Origin: Tahibacter aquaticus | Lineage (GTDB): Bacteria > Pseudomonadota > Gammaproteobacteria > Xanthomonadales > Rhodanobacteraceae | Direction: 5' to 3' | Assembly (NCBI RefSeq): GCF_004363655.1 | Contig: NZ_SNZH01000021.1 | Coordinates: 60,731 to 124,730 of the forward strand | Length of the DNA: 64,000 bases | Shown here: piece after piece, positions 36,027 to 44,285 of the stretch | How the letters are laid out: the number at the start of each line of letters is the position of its first letter | Numbering within the stretch: position 1 is the first letter of the stretch | Notes under the pieces: model-generated | The model's input: only the letters and a program-made list of their open reading frames with translations | The model's database searches: none | What the model was told of the DNA's origin: nothing | Program-made: the position numbers and the translations under genes

Positions 36027-36239
36027 AATCAGGGCATCACGCCGATCACCTGGATGCTGGGCGATCTAGCCATGGAGCAGGGCCACAAGGGCATCATCTT
36101 CCCGAGCATGGTGCGGGCGGGTGGCACCAACCTCGTCATCTACAAGGACATGCTCGAGCCGGAAGACAAGCTGGACGTGTTCGATGACGGCCTGTTACCG
36201 GACGACAGGGCCAGCTGGTCGAAACGGGATCTGCGCTGA
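36027..36239 (+). pseudogene. C-terminal remnant of a RES-domain toxin
   Basis: About 70 codons read NQGITPITWMLGDLAMEQG, GIIFPSMVRAGGTNLVIYKD and then an acidic tail to a stop at 36239. This matches the end of RES-domain NAD-degrading toxins (the PS..R..NLV segment). The catalytic N-terminal part is absent; it starts at the right end of the IS21 element. No antitoxin gene remains next to it. Confidence 0.7.
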
Positions 36240-36586
36240 GTCAGCTTGGGGCCGGGGCGGCCTGTTCAGCTACGAACCCTCTGAAGCGGCCGAATCGTGT
36301 AACTAGCTGATTAAATTGCTTTTCTAGACTTGAATGTCCTATTTTTACACGTATCTCGGCCGAACCCCTGCACGTACATAGCGGCCTTGGCTGCGCCATG
36401 TCGCGGATAGTGCGGATGCCTATCCTGAGACGCTGCAGTAACCAAGTTCGACGAACTCAGGGGACCTCACCAGGTCTAGCGCCCGATCCATCCAATCGGT
36501 CAACAGCGCACGCGCACAGGATCTGAGGGAGGCGTTCTGTCGAGAAGTCGGCAGCGTGGGCTGCCGACCGGCTGGCATTGGGAGGG
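36240..36586. other. Gene-free stretch between RES remnant and RadC-like gene
   Basis: No protein-like frame was found. It holds an AT-richer patch at 36300-36350 and a perfect hairpin gtcggcagc-gtgg-gctgccgac at 36547-36568 that lies just beyond the stop of the leftward RadC-like gene; with no T run it is only a weak terminator candidate. Confidence 0.5.
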
Positions 36587-37087
36587 TTAATTTGCGAGCT
36601 CGCCGAGTTCCGCCAGGGAGACTGATGCACCTGCGGAGACGATGACGTGGTCCAGCACGCGGACCCCGATGAGTCCGAGGGCGCTGCTCAATTCTCTGGT
36701 GATCAGGCGATCGGCGTGGCTCGGTTCGGCCACACCTGAAGGGTGGTTGTGCGCTAGCACCACGGCACTCGCGTTGACCTCCAGCGCACGGCGTACGACT
36801 TCGCGCGCATGAACCGCCGTGCCGTCTAGAGTGCCTGCGAAAAGCCGTTCGGCCGCTATGATGCGGTGACGGGTGTCAAGCCATAACACATGAAACTCCT
36901 CGTGCGGTAGGTGCCCGATGCGCGCGCGAAGGAAGCTGATCGCATCCGTGGGTTTGCTGACGGAGCCGTGCCGCTCCAATCGGCGGCGTAGGATGTCTTC
37001 GGCGGCCGCCAGCACGTCGCACTCAGCAACGTCGGTGCGGCTGCGGTGGAAGCGGTAGGTGCCGTCGGATCGATGGATGAAGTTCAT
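36587..37087 (-). CDS. RadC-like JAB/MPN-domain protein
   Basis: Protein of 166 residues with the JAMM metal site: E64 in HEEFHV, H113 and H115 in LAHNHPSG, and D126 in SHAD. It lacks the N-terminal HhH domain of chromosomal RadC, as do the short copies carried by integrative elements, plasmids and phages. It is probably a metalloprotease-fold accessory protein of the island; its role is unknown despite the historical DNA-repair name. It sits 55 bases after a possible small gene at 37142-37372. Confidence 0.88.
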   Translation of the reverse strand: MNFIHRSDGTYRFHRSRTDVAECDVLAAAEDILRRRLERHGSVSKPTDAISFLRARIGHLPHEEFHVLWLDTRHRIIAAERLFAGTLDGTAVHAREVVRRALEVNASAVVLAHNHPSGVAEPSHADRLITRELSSALGLIGVRVLDHVIVSAGASVSLAELGELAN

Positions 37088-37141
37088 TTCGGGGTTCCCA
37101 TCGGCGCGGGGGTGCGCCGGTGAGGCCTATGCGCGACAACT

Positions 37142-37372
37142 TCAAGAACGCGGCGCACCCGTCAGGGGCGTAACATCGTGGAGCACGCATCGCGTTGCGC
37201 GGCGTTCGGTCGTCGCCAGCATCCTCACCGTCGGGCGCACCTCCGTGTCGGTGTACCACTCAGCCCAGCAGCCATCCGCAGGATAGCCCCAGGTGCGGCA
37301 GACCGTAGCCCGAGCATCCGCGTGGTTGCTTCCGCTGTCAGCAAACTCACTGAACCTCCAGGTGGACAACAC
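37142..37372 (-). CDS. Possible small protein upstream of RadC-like gene
   Basis: Frame of 76 codons with GTG at 37372. The middle (ARATVCRTWGYPADGCWAEW, then YTDTEVRPTVRML) looks like a compact protein with two Cys and several Trp, and codon use resembles RadC. No family was recognised. It could be a small island-specific partner of RadC. Lack of a clear ribosome site keeps this uncertain. Confidence 0.35.
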   Translation of the reverse strand: MLSTWRFSEFADSGSNHADARATVCRTWGYPADGCWAEWYTDTEVRPTVRMLATTERRATRCVLHDVTPLTGAPRS

Positions 37373-37574
37373 GAGGTCGGTTCGCCGGTGCTGGGGATGC
37401 TGGCTGGGTCGATCTCGTTTTTTGTGCAGTTTTCAAGATATAGGCAAGGATCTCGCCTATTGAGACGGATTTGGGATTGAGCCGAGATACATGTAAAAAC
37501 CGATCACAGAAGCCGAAAAATGTTTCTGCAATAGACTGTTCAGTGGGTACCGCACCAATCGTCGCTGGGCTCAC
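37347..37574 (-). CDS. Possible small protein coupled to the HEPN gene
   Basis: Frame of 75 codons whose GTG shares GTGA with the HEPN gene stop (37571-37574), the same style of coupling as the other genes in this operon. The centre (SIAETFFGFCDRFLHVSRL, IGEILAYILKTAQKT) would be helical. No homology was recognised; it may be chance. Confidence 0.3.
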   Translation of the reverse strand: MSPATIGAVPTEQSIAETFFGFCDRFLHVSRLNPKSVSIGEILAYILKTAQKTRSTQPASPAPANRPRVVHLEVQ

Positions 37575-38464
37575 TTTACGTTTTTCTTCTGGGACCGTTG
37601 TTTAAATTCATTCTTGAACAATCTATACATCACTGCGCACGTGGCCGACGGAGATGCCTCTTTGGTGCTCGCGAAGATGGCATAGTAGCTACGATACAGA
37701 CTCCAATCCTTGCGCTCGATCCAGGTCCACGGCGACGATGATCCATTCCGGCTTGGCCATACGCTTCGATTCAGAACGGCAGCCATTACATGATTGTTGA
37801 TGCTCTTGACCAAGGTCGCAAGGACCGAAGCGATTACTTCAATCGAGGACCGTCCGAGTTCGACGGGCTTTTCAATCAATGCCCGGTGACTCTCTAGTCC
37901 CAATTCCACGGCGTTCTTCGTGCCCAGCTTTCCGAAACGGTGCACGCAGCAGTGGCGTATTTCGCACACATCGCCGTACTGGTCGATCAGGTCGACCAAG
38001 GCCTTGTCTGGCGCCACGTCAACGCCCAAGAACTTGATTAGCCCGCTGGTAATACCCTTGGCGCCAGAAAAAGCATGCTCCTCAAGCAACGCTTCAGGAA
38101 GCATATCAGAGCCATGAACTTGCGCTGCAGCGTACGACACAGTTAGCGAATGACACTTTTCCTTTGCTATTTCGTCAACGACAAGCACACGCCGGATGAG
38201 TGCGCGCATGTAGCTCTCGACGGCTGACACATAGCCCAGCACGAGTAGTACGCCCTCGAACCGCTCGAACCGCTCGGTGGGACCGCGTTTGGCCCACATC
38301 AGGTTTAGTGGCAGTGTGTTCGTGATGAACTGATCGATCGGCGACAGCATCGAATCGTCATGGGAGATTTGAAATACCGTGCAGGTATCCAAGCGAGTCG
38401 TGGGCGCCGGAATGGGCACCATGCTGGAGTAGTTCGCCGGCACGTGTCTGAGCGGCGCAGTCAT
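37571..38464 (-). CDS. HEPN-type protein, predicted RNase effector of a three-gene module
   Basis: Protein of 297 residues. An all-helical central region (about 65-190) contains R170-HCCV-H175, the Rx4H catalytic motif of HEPN ribonucleases, preceded by a helix FEGVLLVLGYVSAVESYMRAL typical of the fold. The flanks have no recognised domain. HEPN proteins commonly act as RNA-cleaving toxins in defence or toxin-antitoxin systems. The ATG overlaps the ATPase stop by four bases (38461-38464), and the methyltransferase is the first gene of the same operon, so it is likely a dedicated effector. Family call by motif and helices only; no structure check was possible. Confidence 0.62.
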   Translation of the reverse strand: MTAPLRHVPANYSSMVPIPAPTTRLDTCTVFQISHDDSMLSPIDQFITNTLPLNLMWAKRGPTERFERFEGVLLVLGYVSAVESYMRALIRRVLVVDEIAKEKCHSLTVSYAAAQVHGSDMLPEALLEEHAFSGAKGITSGLIKFLGVDVAPDKALVDLIDQYGDVCEIRHCCVHRFGKLGTKNAVELGLESHRALIEKPVELGRSSIEVIASVLATLVKSINNHVMAAVLNRSVWPSRNGSSSPWTWIERKDWSLYRSYYAIFASTKEASPSATCAVMYRLFKNEFKQRSQKKNVK

Positions 38465-40197
38465 GACAGGTATTCATCGACAAAGCCATTGAGCACGTCA
38501 ACGATTTTTGTCGTGCGCTGACGCCCAAACCCGCGCACGGTCAGGAGATCGGCGGCGGGATCTTGCTTGGCGAGAAAATCGCGCAACGTTCGGTACGCCG
38601 GAAGGAACTGTGTGATCTGGTTTCGCTGCCAATCAGATAGGCCAGGCACATCGTCAATGCGCGTATCGAGGCATTTCGCGAATGTGGATGCCTCAACCAA
38701 CATTTGGCCGCAGTGATGGCAAAAGCGTTGGCTATCGGTGATCCGAGTAGTGCCGCAGGCAGCACACTTGGGCAACGAAAAGGAGAGTTGGGACAAGTCG
38801 AGATTGGGAACGGCCCGCTGAAGTCCTTTGCGGACCGGATGCTTCTCAGACTTTCGTGCAATCGCGTCGATAGTTTGGCGCAGACTTCCGCCAGCAGTGC
38901 CTCCACCCAACGCGCGGATCGAAATAAGTAGTGCGGCGTGTGGAATATAGCGTCGGTAGATTCGCTCTGGCGTCCCGTGCTTGACGGTCCCGTTGTCGTA
39001 GACGAGCCCGGCCTCGATTAGAAGCCGAAACATCCGCTCGACTATGGGCGTCAAATCGCTCTCGACGACACCGTATGTGAGCTGCCTTAGGTCCCTCGAT
39101 GCCGACACGTCATTGGCCGTCTTAATCTCTTTGGCCATCGCTTCTAGCACAGCCTCGCCGGCAACCACGAGCGAATCCAATTTTGGAACTTTTGTTCCCA
39201 ACGACCGGAACTCCCCGACGCGGGCATCGAGATGGTGCTGAATGATCCGGCTCACCCCTTGCTGCGTGCTCGCAAATCCGCCTCGGCCAAATTCATCGAG
39301 CATCGTAAGGTAGGCACGCGGTATGCCGAAAGCGGCGAACCGAAGAGTAGCCTTTGCGTCGTCTGGTATTTGATCGAAGGTACGAACTCGAGCTCGTGCA
39401 ATGCCGTCTATCACCTTTTCGTATGCCGGATCTTCGACGCTGAGCCAAACGGGCACGGCAATCGAATCCTGCCCCTCATGAAATCGAGGACTCATCTCGG
39501 TCGTTCCCGGATAGACCGATGCCTTAGGCGCTAGGTCTACGGTCTTAAGCGACCGCACAATGTCTAGAAATTCGACCAAATAGTCAGGTGTCAGTGTGAG
39601 TGCGGCATCATCCATCAGCAGGATCGTGTGCTTGCGCTCCGCCCGCTCACGCGTTGCACTTGCAAGCTTTTGGACCAAGTCGATCGAGAGCGCTCTACCG
39701 ACTAGCGCCGAATCTGTGTCCGGAGGCACGCTGCGCTCAACCCGGTTCACAAAGGTCTGCAATTCAGTTGGCGACAATCCGTCGGGCAGCAAGTCAGCGA
39801 CGGATAGCTTTGGCTGCCATTCATTAGCACTGTCGAGTATCGACAGAATGGTCCGAGCCAGCACCCAGGAGTGAAACTGCTCCAGAGCACCAGCCTGACT
39901 GGACAGTAAGGGTTCCAGTCGAAAGTAGCGGTTGAATGAGACAAAGACCGCAAACGGACGTGTCATCGTGTTGCGGCACTGCAGCCATGTGTACCGCATC
40001 AAGTGGGTCTTGCCGCAGCCACGTGGTCCCACCAACGTACGGAGGCCGCGGTTGATCAGTTCTCGGAAGACCTTTTGAAACAAATCTCCCGCTTCCGACG
40101 TTTCCTGCGACAAGTCTTCTATGGGGATGTAGTCGGCCCGCTGCTGTAGGGCGACTTGCAACTCCAAGGGGTCGGTTGTCGGAGTTGCAATGGTCAT
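38461..40197 (-). CDS. P-loop ATPase with zinc ribbon and HhH-like tail
   Basis: ATPase of 578 residues. The N-terminal ORC/STAND-like NTPase has Walker A GPRGCGKTHLMRY (about residues 60-72) and Walker B HTILLMDDAALTL. After a helical lid and winged-helix-like region comes a four-Cys zinc ribbon CAACGTT...CHHCGQ (about 480-505), then a C-terminal helix-hairpin-helix-like segment VRGFGRQRTTKIVDVL. The last two parts suggest DNA binding. ATG at 40197 overlaps the methyltransferase stop (ATGA); GTG at 40209 is an alternative. It probably senses or moves on DNA and controls the HEPN partner; that is inference. Confidence 0.72.
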   Translation of the reverse strand: MTIATPTTDPLELQVALQQRADYIPIEDLSQETSEAGDLFQKVFRELINRGLRTLVGPRGCGKTHLMRYTWLQCRNTMTRPFAVFVSFNRYFRLEPLLSSQAGALEQFHSWVLARTILSILDSANEWQPKLSVADLLPDGLSPTELQTFVNRVERSVPPDTDSALVGRALSIDLVQKLASATRERAERKHTILLMDDAALTLTPDYLVEFLDIVRSLKTVDLAPKASVYPGTTEMSPRFHEGQDSIAVPVWLSVEDPAYEKVIDGIARARVRTFDQIPDDAKATLRFAAFGIPRAYLTMLDEFGRGGFASTQQGVSRIIQHHLDARVGEFRSLGTKVPKLDSLVVAGEAVLEAMAKEIKTANDVSASRDLRQLTYGVVESDLTPIVERMFRLLIEAGLVYDNGTVKHGTPERIYRRYIPHAALLISIRALGGGTAGGSLRQTIDAIARKSEKHPVRKGLQRAVPNLDLSQLSFSLPKCAACGTTRITDSQRFCHHCGQMLVEASTFAKCLDTRIDDVPGLSDWQRNQITQFLPAYRTLRDFLAKQDPAADLLTVRGFGRQRTTKIVDVLNGFVDEYLS

Positions 40198-41393
40198 ATT
40201 CTGATACACAAGAAAGCTTGGACAGTGATGAAACGAGCACCCACACCATGGGCGATGCGTTCAAGGGCTTCTTGGCCGCGCGAGCTTGTTAGGAGTTGAA
40301 GCAGTTTCTGGCTCAAGCCGGCCCGCGGACGGATCCGCAAGAAGCAGTCCGAAGGCACAATTTTTCCCGCGGTAACCACGCAGATTTTCTTACTCAGCCC
40401 GCGGCCGACACGCGCGACGAGGAGATCACCCGCGATCGCAGTCACTGCAGATCCTGTCGCCACGGCTGGTCGCAGCCAGAATCGCTTGGGTACCGTCGTA
40501 CGCCCAGGTGGCAGGTCGCTCGTATGAAAGACGACCACACTCGCATCCTTGCGAGTCCTAGAACTGTAGGAGCCACGGCTGACATTCTCGACGAAATCAC
40601 CAACACAGTTCCTCGGTCGCTTGCCGATTTTGGTTCCGGCCACATGAAACGAGTAATCCAGTCGTTCGCATGCGCGCTCCGGTGAAACCGCAATAGCTTC
40701 TGACAATTTTCCCGTGAGATTCAAGCAGCGCACTAGAATATCCTTGGCCTGGCTTTCCGATCGTCCTACGACCAGGATGTGGGCCTTGGCCTCAGTTCTT
40801 CTAAATATGCTGCGCGGAAGCTCGACTACCTGGTGAATGCTGTGATGCGTCACGAGCGCGCTTCTGAAGCTGGCGAACCGTTCTCCAGCTATCAGGCCGT
40901 CTGGAAGAATCAGACCGAGGCGTCCCCCGGGCTTCAAGAGACGCAGACTTTGCGCCACGAAGAGTACATCTGCCGGCAAGTCCCGTGCTTTGGGTAGTAC
41001 TGACTCGAGCCCCACTTCTTCTAGCAAGTCTCTGAAATGGATCTGCCATTTGGGTCGAATGTACGGCGGATTGCACAGAGCAACGCATGCGCCGCCACGT
41101 GGCACCGGGAGAAGGGACTCAATGTTGCGCTCCAGCGCATCGCCAACGTGGTGACGATACGCTCTCCCGAGTGCCGTTGGGAAACCTCCGCTGGCTGCCT
41201 TTCGATCGATGTCGACCGTAAGGTAGCGAGCCTTCCCCCAACGTTTGGCGGCCTCGGTAATTAACGTACCGGCCCCGGCTCCCAAATCAATGATCGTGTG
41301 GGGTAGGACTGCGTCAATCGCGTCCACCAGTACGGAGGCCACGCATTCGCGCGTGTAGTAGCGCCCCAAACTATCTGTGCGGCCTTGCGCCAC
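40194..41393 (-). CDS. N6-adenine DNA methyltransferase with C-terminal specificity-like domain
   Basis: Protein of 399 residues. SAM motif I is DLGAGAG (residues 36-42) and catalytic motif IV is NPPY (108-111), a gamma/type I-like N6-adenine methylase order. From about residue 255 a second domain (GDFVENVSRGSY, VAGDLLVARVGRGLSKK, SKKICVVTAGKIVPSDCFLRI) resembles a single type I S-subunit target-recognition domain. GTG start at 41393 has GGAG upstream. It heads an operon with an ATPase and a HEPN protein but no restriction nuclease of known type, so modification may mark self DNA for that pair. Confidence 0.85.
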   Translation of the reverse strand: MAQGRTDSLGRYYTRECVASVLVDAIDAVLPHTIIDLGAGAGTLITEAAKRWGKARYLTVDIDRKAASGGFPTALGRAYRHHVGDALERNIESLLPVPRGGACVALCNPPYIRPKWQIHFRDLLEEVGLESVLPKARDLPADVLFVAQSLRLLKPGGRLGLILPDGLIAGERFASFRSALVTHHSIHQVVELPRSIFRRTEAKAHILVVGRSESQAKDILVRCLNLTGKLSEAIAVSPERACERLDYSFHVAGTKIGKRPRNCVGDFVENVSRGSYSSRTRKDASVVVFHTSDLPPGRTTVPKRFWLRPAVATGSAVTAIAGDLLVARVGRGLSKKICVVTAGKIVPSDCFLRIRPRAGLSQKLLQLLTSSRGQEALERIAHGVGARFITVQAFLCIRI

Positions 41394-41667
41394 TTGGTCA
41401 CTCCCTCATTTTGCATGTTGAATGCCACACTGTCTTGGCCGCCACACGACATACACCGCTACCCTATCTGATTCTGCATACAGGTCAACGCATCCCGGCA
41501 GAACGGCGATCGGTTTTCCACTGGAAATCTATGCCTCGATCGATGCCCATGTACGATCGGCTGCAGTGAAATTTCCGTAGATTGGGTTGAGCCCAGATAA
41601 GAGCGAAAATTTGATCATAGGCCGCCGAGTGCAAACCATTCGGAGTACGGGATACGCGAGACGCGGC

Positions 41668-42036
41668 TCAACTGTACCCTTTCTCTCGCTGAATCCGGTT
41701 GCTGTGCTGGTCGAGCCGACCTTTCGCTTTGCGCAGTTTGCAATAGCCGAAACAAGCATCGCAAATCGTCAGAAATGGCATGGCTGTCGCGGTGAGCTGC
41801 TCGGGCCTCACCCCCTTCGCAAATCCGCGCGAGACTGTCAAACAATTTTCTGGATCGTATTGCACGGTCGCGTACCGGAAGAGTCGCGGCACAGCGCTAC
41901 CTGATGGGGGCTTCTCAACTTCATCAAACCAGCACGCGCTAGAGAACTCTACGCGAACCTGAGCCGTGCAGGGATCGTCTTGCGCGATGGCGATTGGGCG
42001 AAGCGGTGATGGAACTACACGATAAACAGCAGGCAT
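41668..42036 (-). CDS. Hypothetical protein with Cys cluster
   Basis: Frame of 122 codons with ATG at 42036. The middle (PRLFRYATVQYDPENCLTVS) and a CDACFGYCKLRKAKGR cluster look protein-like, and there is no better gene on either strand here. No family was recognised. The C-terminal CxxC..C could bind a metal. The gene lies alone between the methyltransferase operon and the integrase. Confidence 0.4.
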   Translation of the reverse strand: MPAVYRVVPSPLRPIAIAQDDPCTAQVRVEFSSACWFDEVEKPPSGSAVPRLFRYATVQYDPENCLTVSRGFAKGVRPEQLTATAMPFLTICDACFGYCKLRKAKGRLDQHSNRIQREKGYS

Positions 42037-42215
42037 GGTAAGTGTACGAGTACAGCTAGGTGCTCGGCATGGATCTGGCTGAGGCGTACCACGAGCCGTT
42101 CGGGTGGCGCCTCTTTCCGTTGGGAAGGCCGTGACCGGAAGGGATGCCAGCTTGATAGGGTCCTTGATGCTGCAGGAGTCGAGATCGTATGACCCAATTG
42201 TGCTCCTATCCTGGC

Positions 42216-43550
42216 TCAACCCCGCATCGGCGCGCGGGCCCCGGCGGCGTCCTGGAGCTCCGCGAGCTTCGCCATGCCACCGTGCTTGGCGCGTAGCGCG
42301 TCGGTGTAGCGAGCTACGGTCTTCAGGCTCTTCCAACGCCCGCTGTTCATCAAGTCGACGTCGGAGATACCGGCCGCTACCATGTCCTGCGCCGCGCCTA
42401 CGCGCAAGGAGTGCCCCGAGAAGCGGGCGATACGTGCCTTGATTTGCTTCTCAGTGAGCCCTAGCCCGTCGAAGAGGCCGGCGGACGCGACGCGCTTTCG
42501 GATGATCTTCGCCAACTCCGAGGCGGGCAGCCGCGCGCGCGGCCGCGCGCTGCCGTGGCCCGCGAAACCGCGCAGTGAGCGGAATAGTGCGGGCTCGTCA
42601 AGATCAAGCTTGGCGCGGTCGATCCAAAGGAGAATGCGTACGCAGGTATCGCGACGAAGGAAGAGTGCTTTGCCCTGTCCGCGCTGGTCCGTCTTGCTTC
42701 GGCGGATCTGTGCTATCCCCTGGCTCGTTTCGTCGTCGACCCGGATGTCGTCACCGTCAAGCGCAACGACTTCGGAGCGGCGGCCGAGCAGATCGTAGGT
42801 TGTTGCCAGCAGAGCGGCGTCGCGCGCACCGATGAGGGTCTTGGTGTCGATGGCAGCGAGCACGCGCTCGAGATGCTCGCGTGTGAGGCCCTCGGCTTGG
42901 CGCACAGGAACGTTGCGGCGGTCGGTTCGGACGCCAGCCTTCGTGGGATCGGGCGGATTGAGCGCGGCCAGCCAGACGTCGCGGTTGAGGGGTGATTTGA
43001 GAGGATTGGAGAACCCCGCCGCCTCGTGTAACGTACTGAGGCTCGATCCCCAGCGCTGGATACTGGCGAGTTTGTGGGTTGGCGCGTACCAGGCGAGGAA
43101 TGCGCGCAGCTGCCGCGCACTCGGATTGAAGCTCGGCATGTGATGGGACTTGCACCACGTGCGCCAGACGCGCCAATCGGCCGAAAGTGCCTTGATGCTG
43201 TTGCCGGCGCGTGAGCGTCGGCGGCCGCGCCAGGTGGCGGCAAATGTGGCGAGGGCCAGCGGAATGCCGACGCCCGCGCGCCAACGGGGATCGAGCACGT
43301 CTTCGGCCGTCTTGCTGTCGACTCTGTCCAACGCGCTGGCGAGCCGAAACACCAGCGCGTGCCGTGCTGCTCCGGAGTTCATTGCCCACCACGCGTCCAT
43401 GGCTTCGTAGGCGAGGGGAAGGCGCAGGCGGGCGAGTTTCACCAGCGCGGCCGCCAGGTCTTGAGGGGTCGCCGCCGGACGTATGATCACGAGCGGTTGT
43501 TCCCGCGTCGCGAGCGCCGCTGTGACTTCAGTGGGCAGGGCGAGCGTCAT
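42216..43550 (-). CDS. Tyrosine recombinase/integrase
   Basis: Site-specific recombinase of 444 residues. The core-binding SAM-like domain covers about 100-195. Catalytic residues: R258 in GRRSEV, K286 in RSKTDQRG, H380 and R383 in GHSLRVG, W406 at the second His position in GRWKSLKTV, and nucleophile Y415 in ARYTDAL. The set is complete, with Trp for the less essential His. Its length and Arg/Lys-rich N-terminus fit phage or island integrases. It likely mobilised part of the surrounding island; attachment sites were not identified. Confidence 0.9.
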   Translation of the reverse strand: MTLALPTEVTAALATREQPLVIIRPAATPQDLAAALVKLARLRLPLAYEAMDAWWAMNSGAARHALVFRLASALDRVDSKTAEDVLDPRWRAGVGIPLALATFAATWRGRRRSRAGNSIKALSADWRVWRTWCKSHHMPSFNPSARQLRAFLAWYAPTHKLASIQRWGSSLSTLHEAAGFSNPLKSPLNRDVWLAALNPPDPTKAGVRTDRRNVPVRQAEGLTREHLERVLAAIDTKTLIGARDAALLATTYDLLGRRSEVVALDGDDIRVDDETSQGIAQIRRSKTDQRGQGKALFLRRDTCVRILLWIDRAKLDLDEPALFRSLRGFAGHGSARPRARLPASELAKIIRKRVASAGLFDGLGLTEKQIKARIARFSGHSLRVGAAQDMVAAGISDVDLMNSGRWKSLKTVARYTDALRAKHGGMAKLAELQDAAGARAPMRG

Positions 43551-43580
43551 GTGCTGTTAGTGTTGTTGCGAGATTTCCGG

Positions 43581-44285
43581 TCATGGGGACTCCGCCACTG
43601 CGTCGCCGGCGGCGTCGTCCGCGGTGGCGCGGCGCAGGCTCGCCTGCGCGAGGGCTGCGTCGACGGCGGGCCACGCCTGCTCCTGGTCGTCGAGCGCTAT
43701 CTCGGTGCCGGCGATGACCTCCAGATCGGCGCTGCGCACCGGTGGGTCGAACAGCAGAAAGACAGTGTCTGTGCCGTGTTGCTTGGATCGCCACATCAGT
43801 CCGTCCAGCGCTATTCCGCGCGCGGCGGCCAGCGCGAGGATGGCCGCGGCGGTGGCGTGCGTGCGTTCGTGCTTCGACGTCTGCTTAAGGTTTTCGAGTA
43901 GATCCAGGTCGGCGATCGTCGCTACCATGCGACGCGCCTTCTTGATGTCGAGGTCGACGAAGCGCAAGGGTCGCAGCGACCGCAGCTCCACCAGGCGCTG
44001 ATTTCGAAACTGGTGCCGGCTCAGCGGCACGATGCCTCCGATGCCGATCACGTCCCGCAGCGGTCGCGATTCCCAGAGTGCTGCTTCGCGGCTTGAGCCT
44101 GCGTAGTACATCGCGCGCGGCGGCGACGCCACGATGGCGGAAAAGCGGGCTCGGCTCGCAGGATTGAACTGCGTCGCCGTAACGGTGGCGCCGCTGGGCA
44201 GCACAGTCGGATACTGGTGCCATACGCGCGGCCGCAGCTCGTCAATGACCAGGTCGACGAAGGTCGGAAGGTCACCAGTCGGCAT
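43581..44285 (-). CDS. RES-domain toxin (predicted NAD+ phosphorylase)
   Basis: Protein of 234 residues. The RES core reads FNPASRARFSAIV, then YYAGSSREAALWES (with the conserved Glu) and a C-terminal LDGLMWRSKQHGTDTVFLLF (the S and terminal strand of the fold). Members degrade NAD+ and arrest growth. ATG at 44285 lies 14 bases inside the end of the upstream antitoxin-like gene, the normal order for this pair. Possibly somewhat divergent because the core is preceded by an unusual 40-residue lead. Confidence 0.82.
   Translation of the reverse strand: MPTGDLPTFVDLVIDELRPRVWHQYPTVLPSGATVTATQFNPASRARFSAIVASPPRAMYYAGSSREAALWESRPLRDVIGIGGIVPLSRHQFRNQRLVELRSLRPLRFVDLDIKKARRMVATIADLDLLENLKQTSKHERTHATAAAILALAAARGIALDGLMWRSKQHGTDTVFLLFDPPVRSADLEVIAGTEIALDDQEQAWPAVDAALAQASLRRATADDAAGDAVAESP

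Noticed and set aside
36240..37141. tRNA or attachment site for the island integrase
   Set aside because: No cloverleaf or repeated tRNA 3' end was found near the integrase or the island edge.
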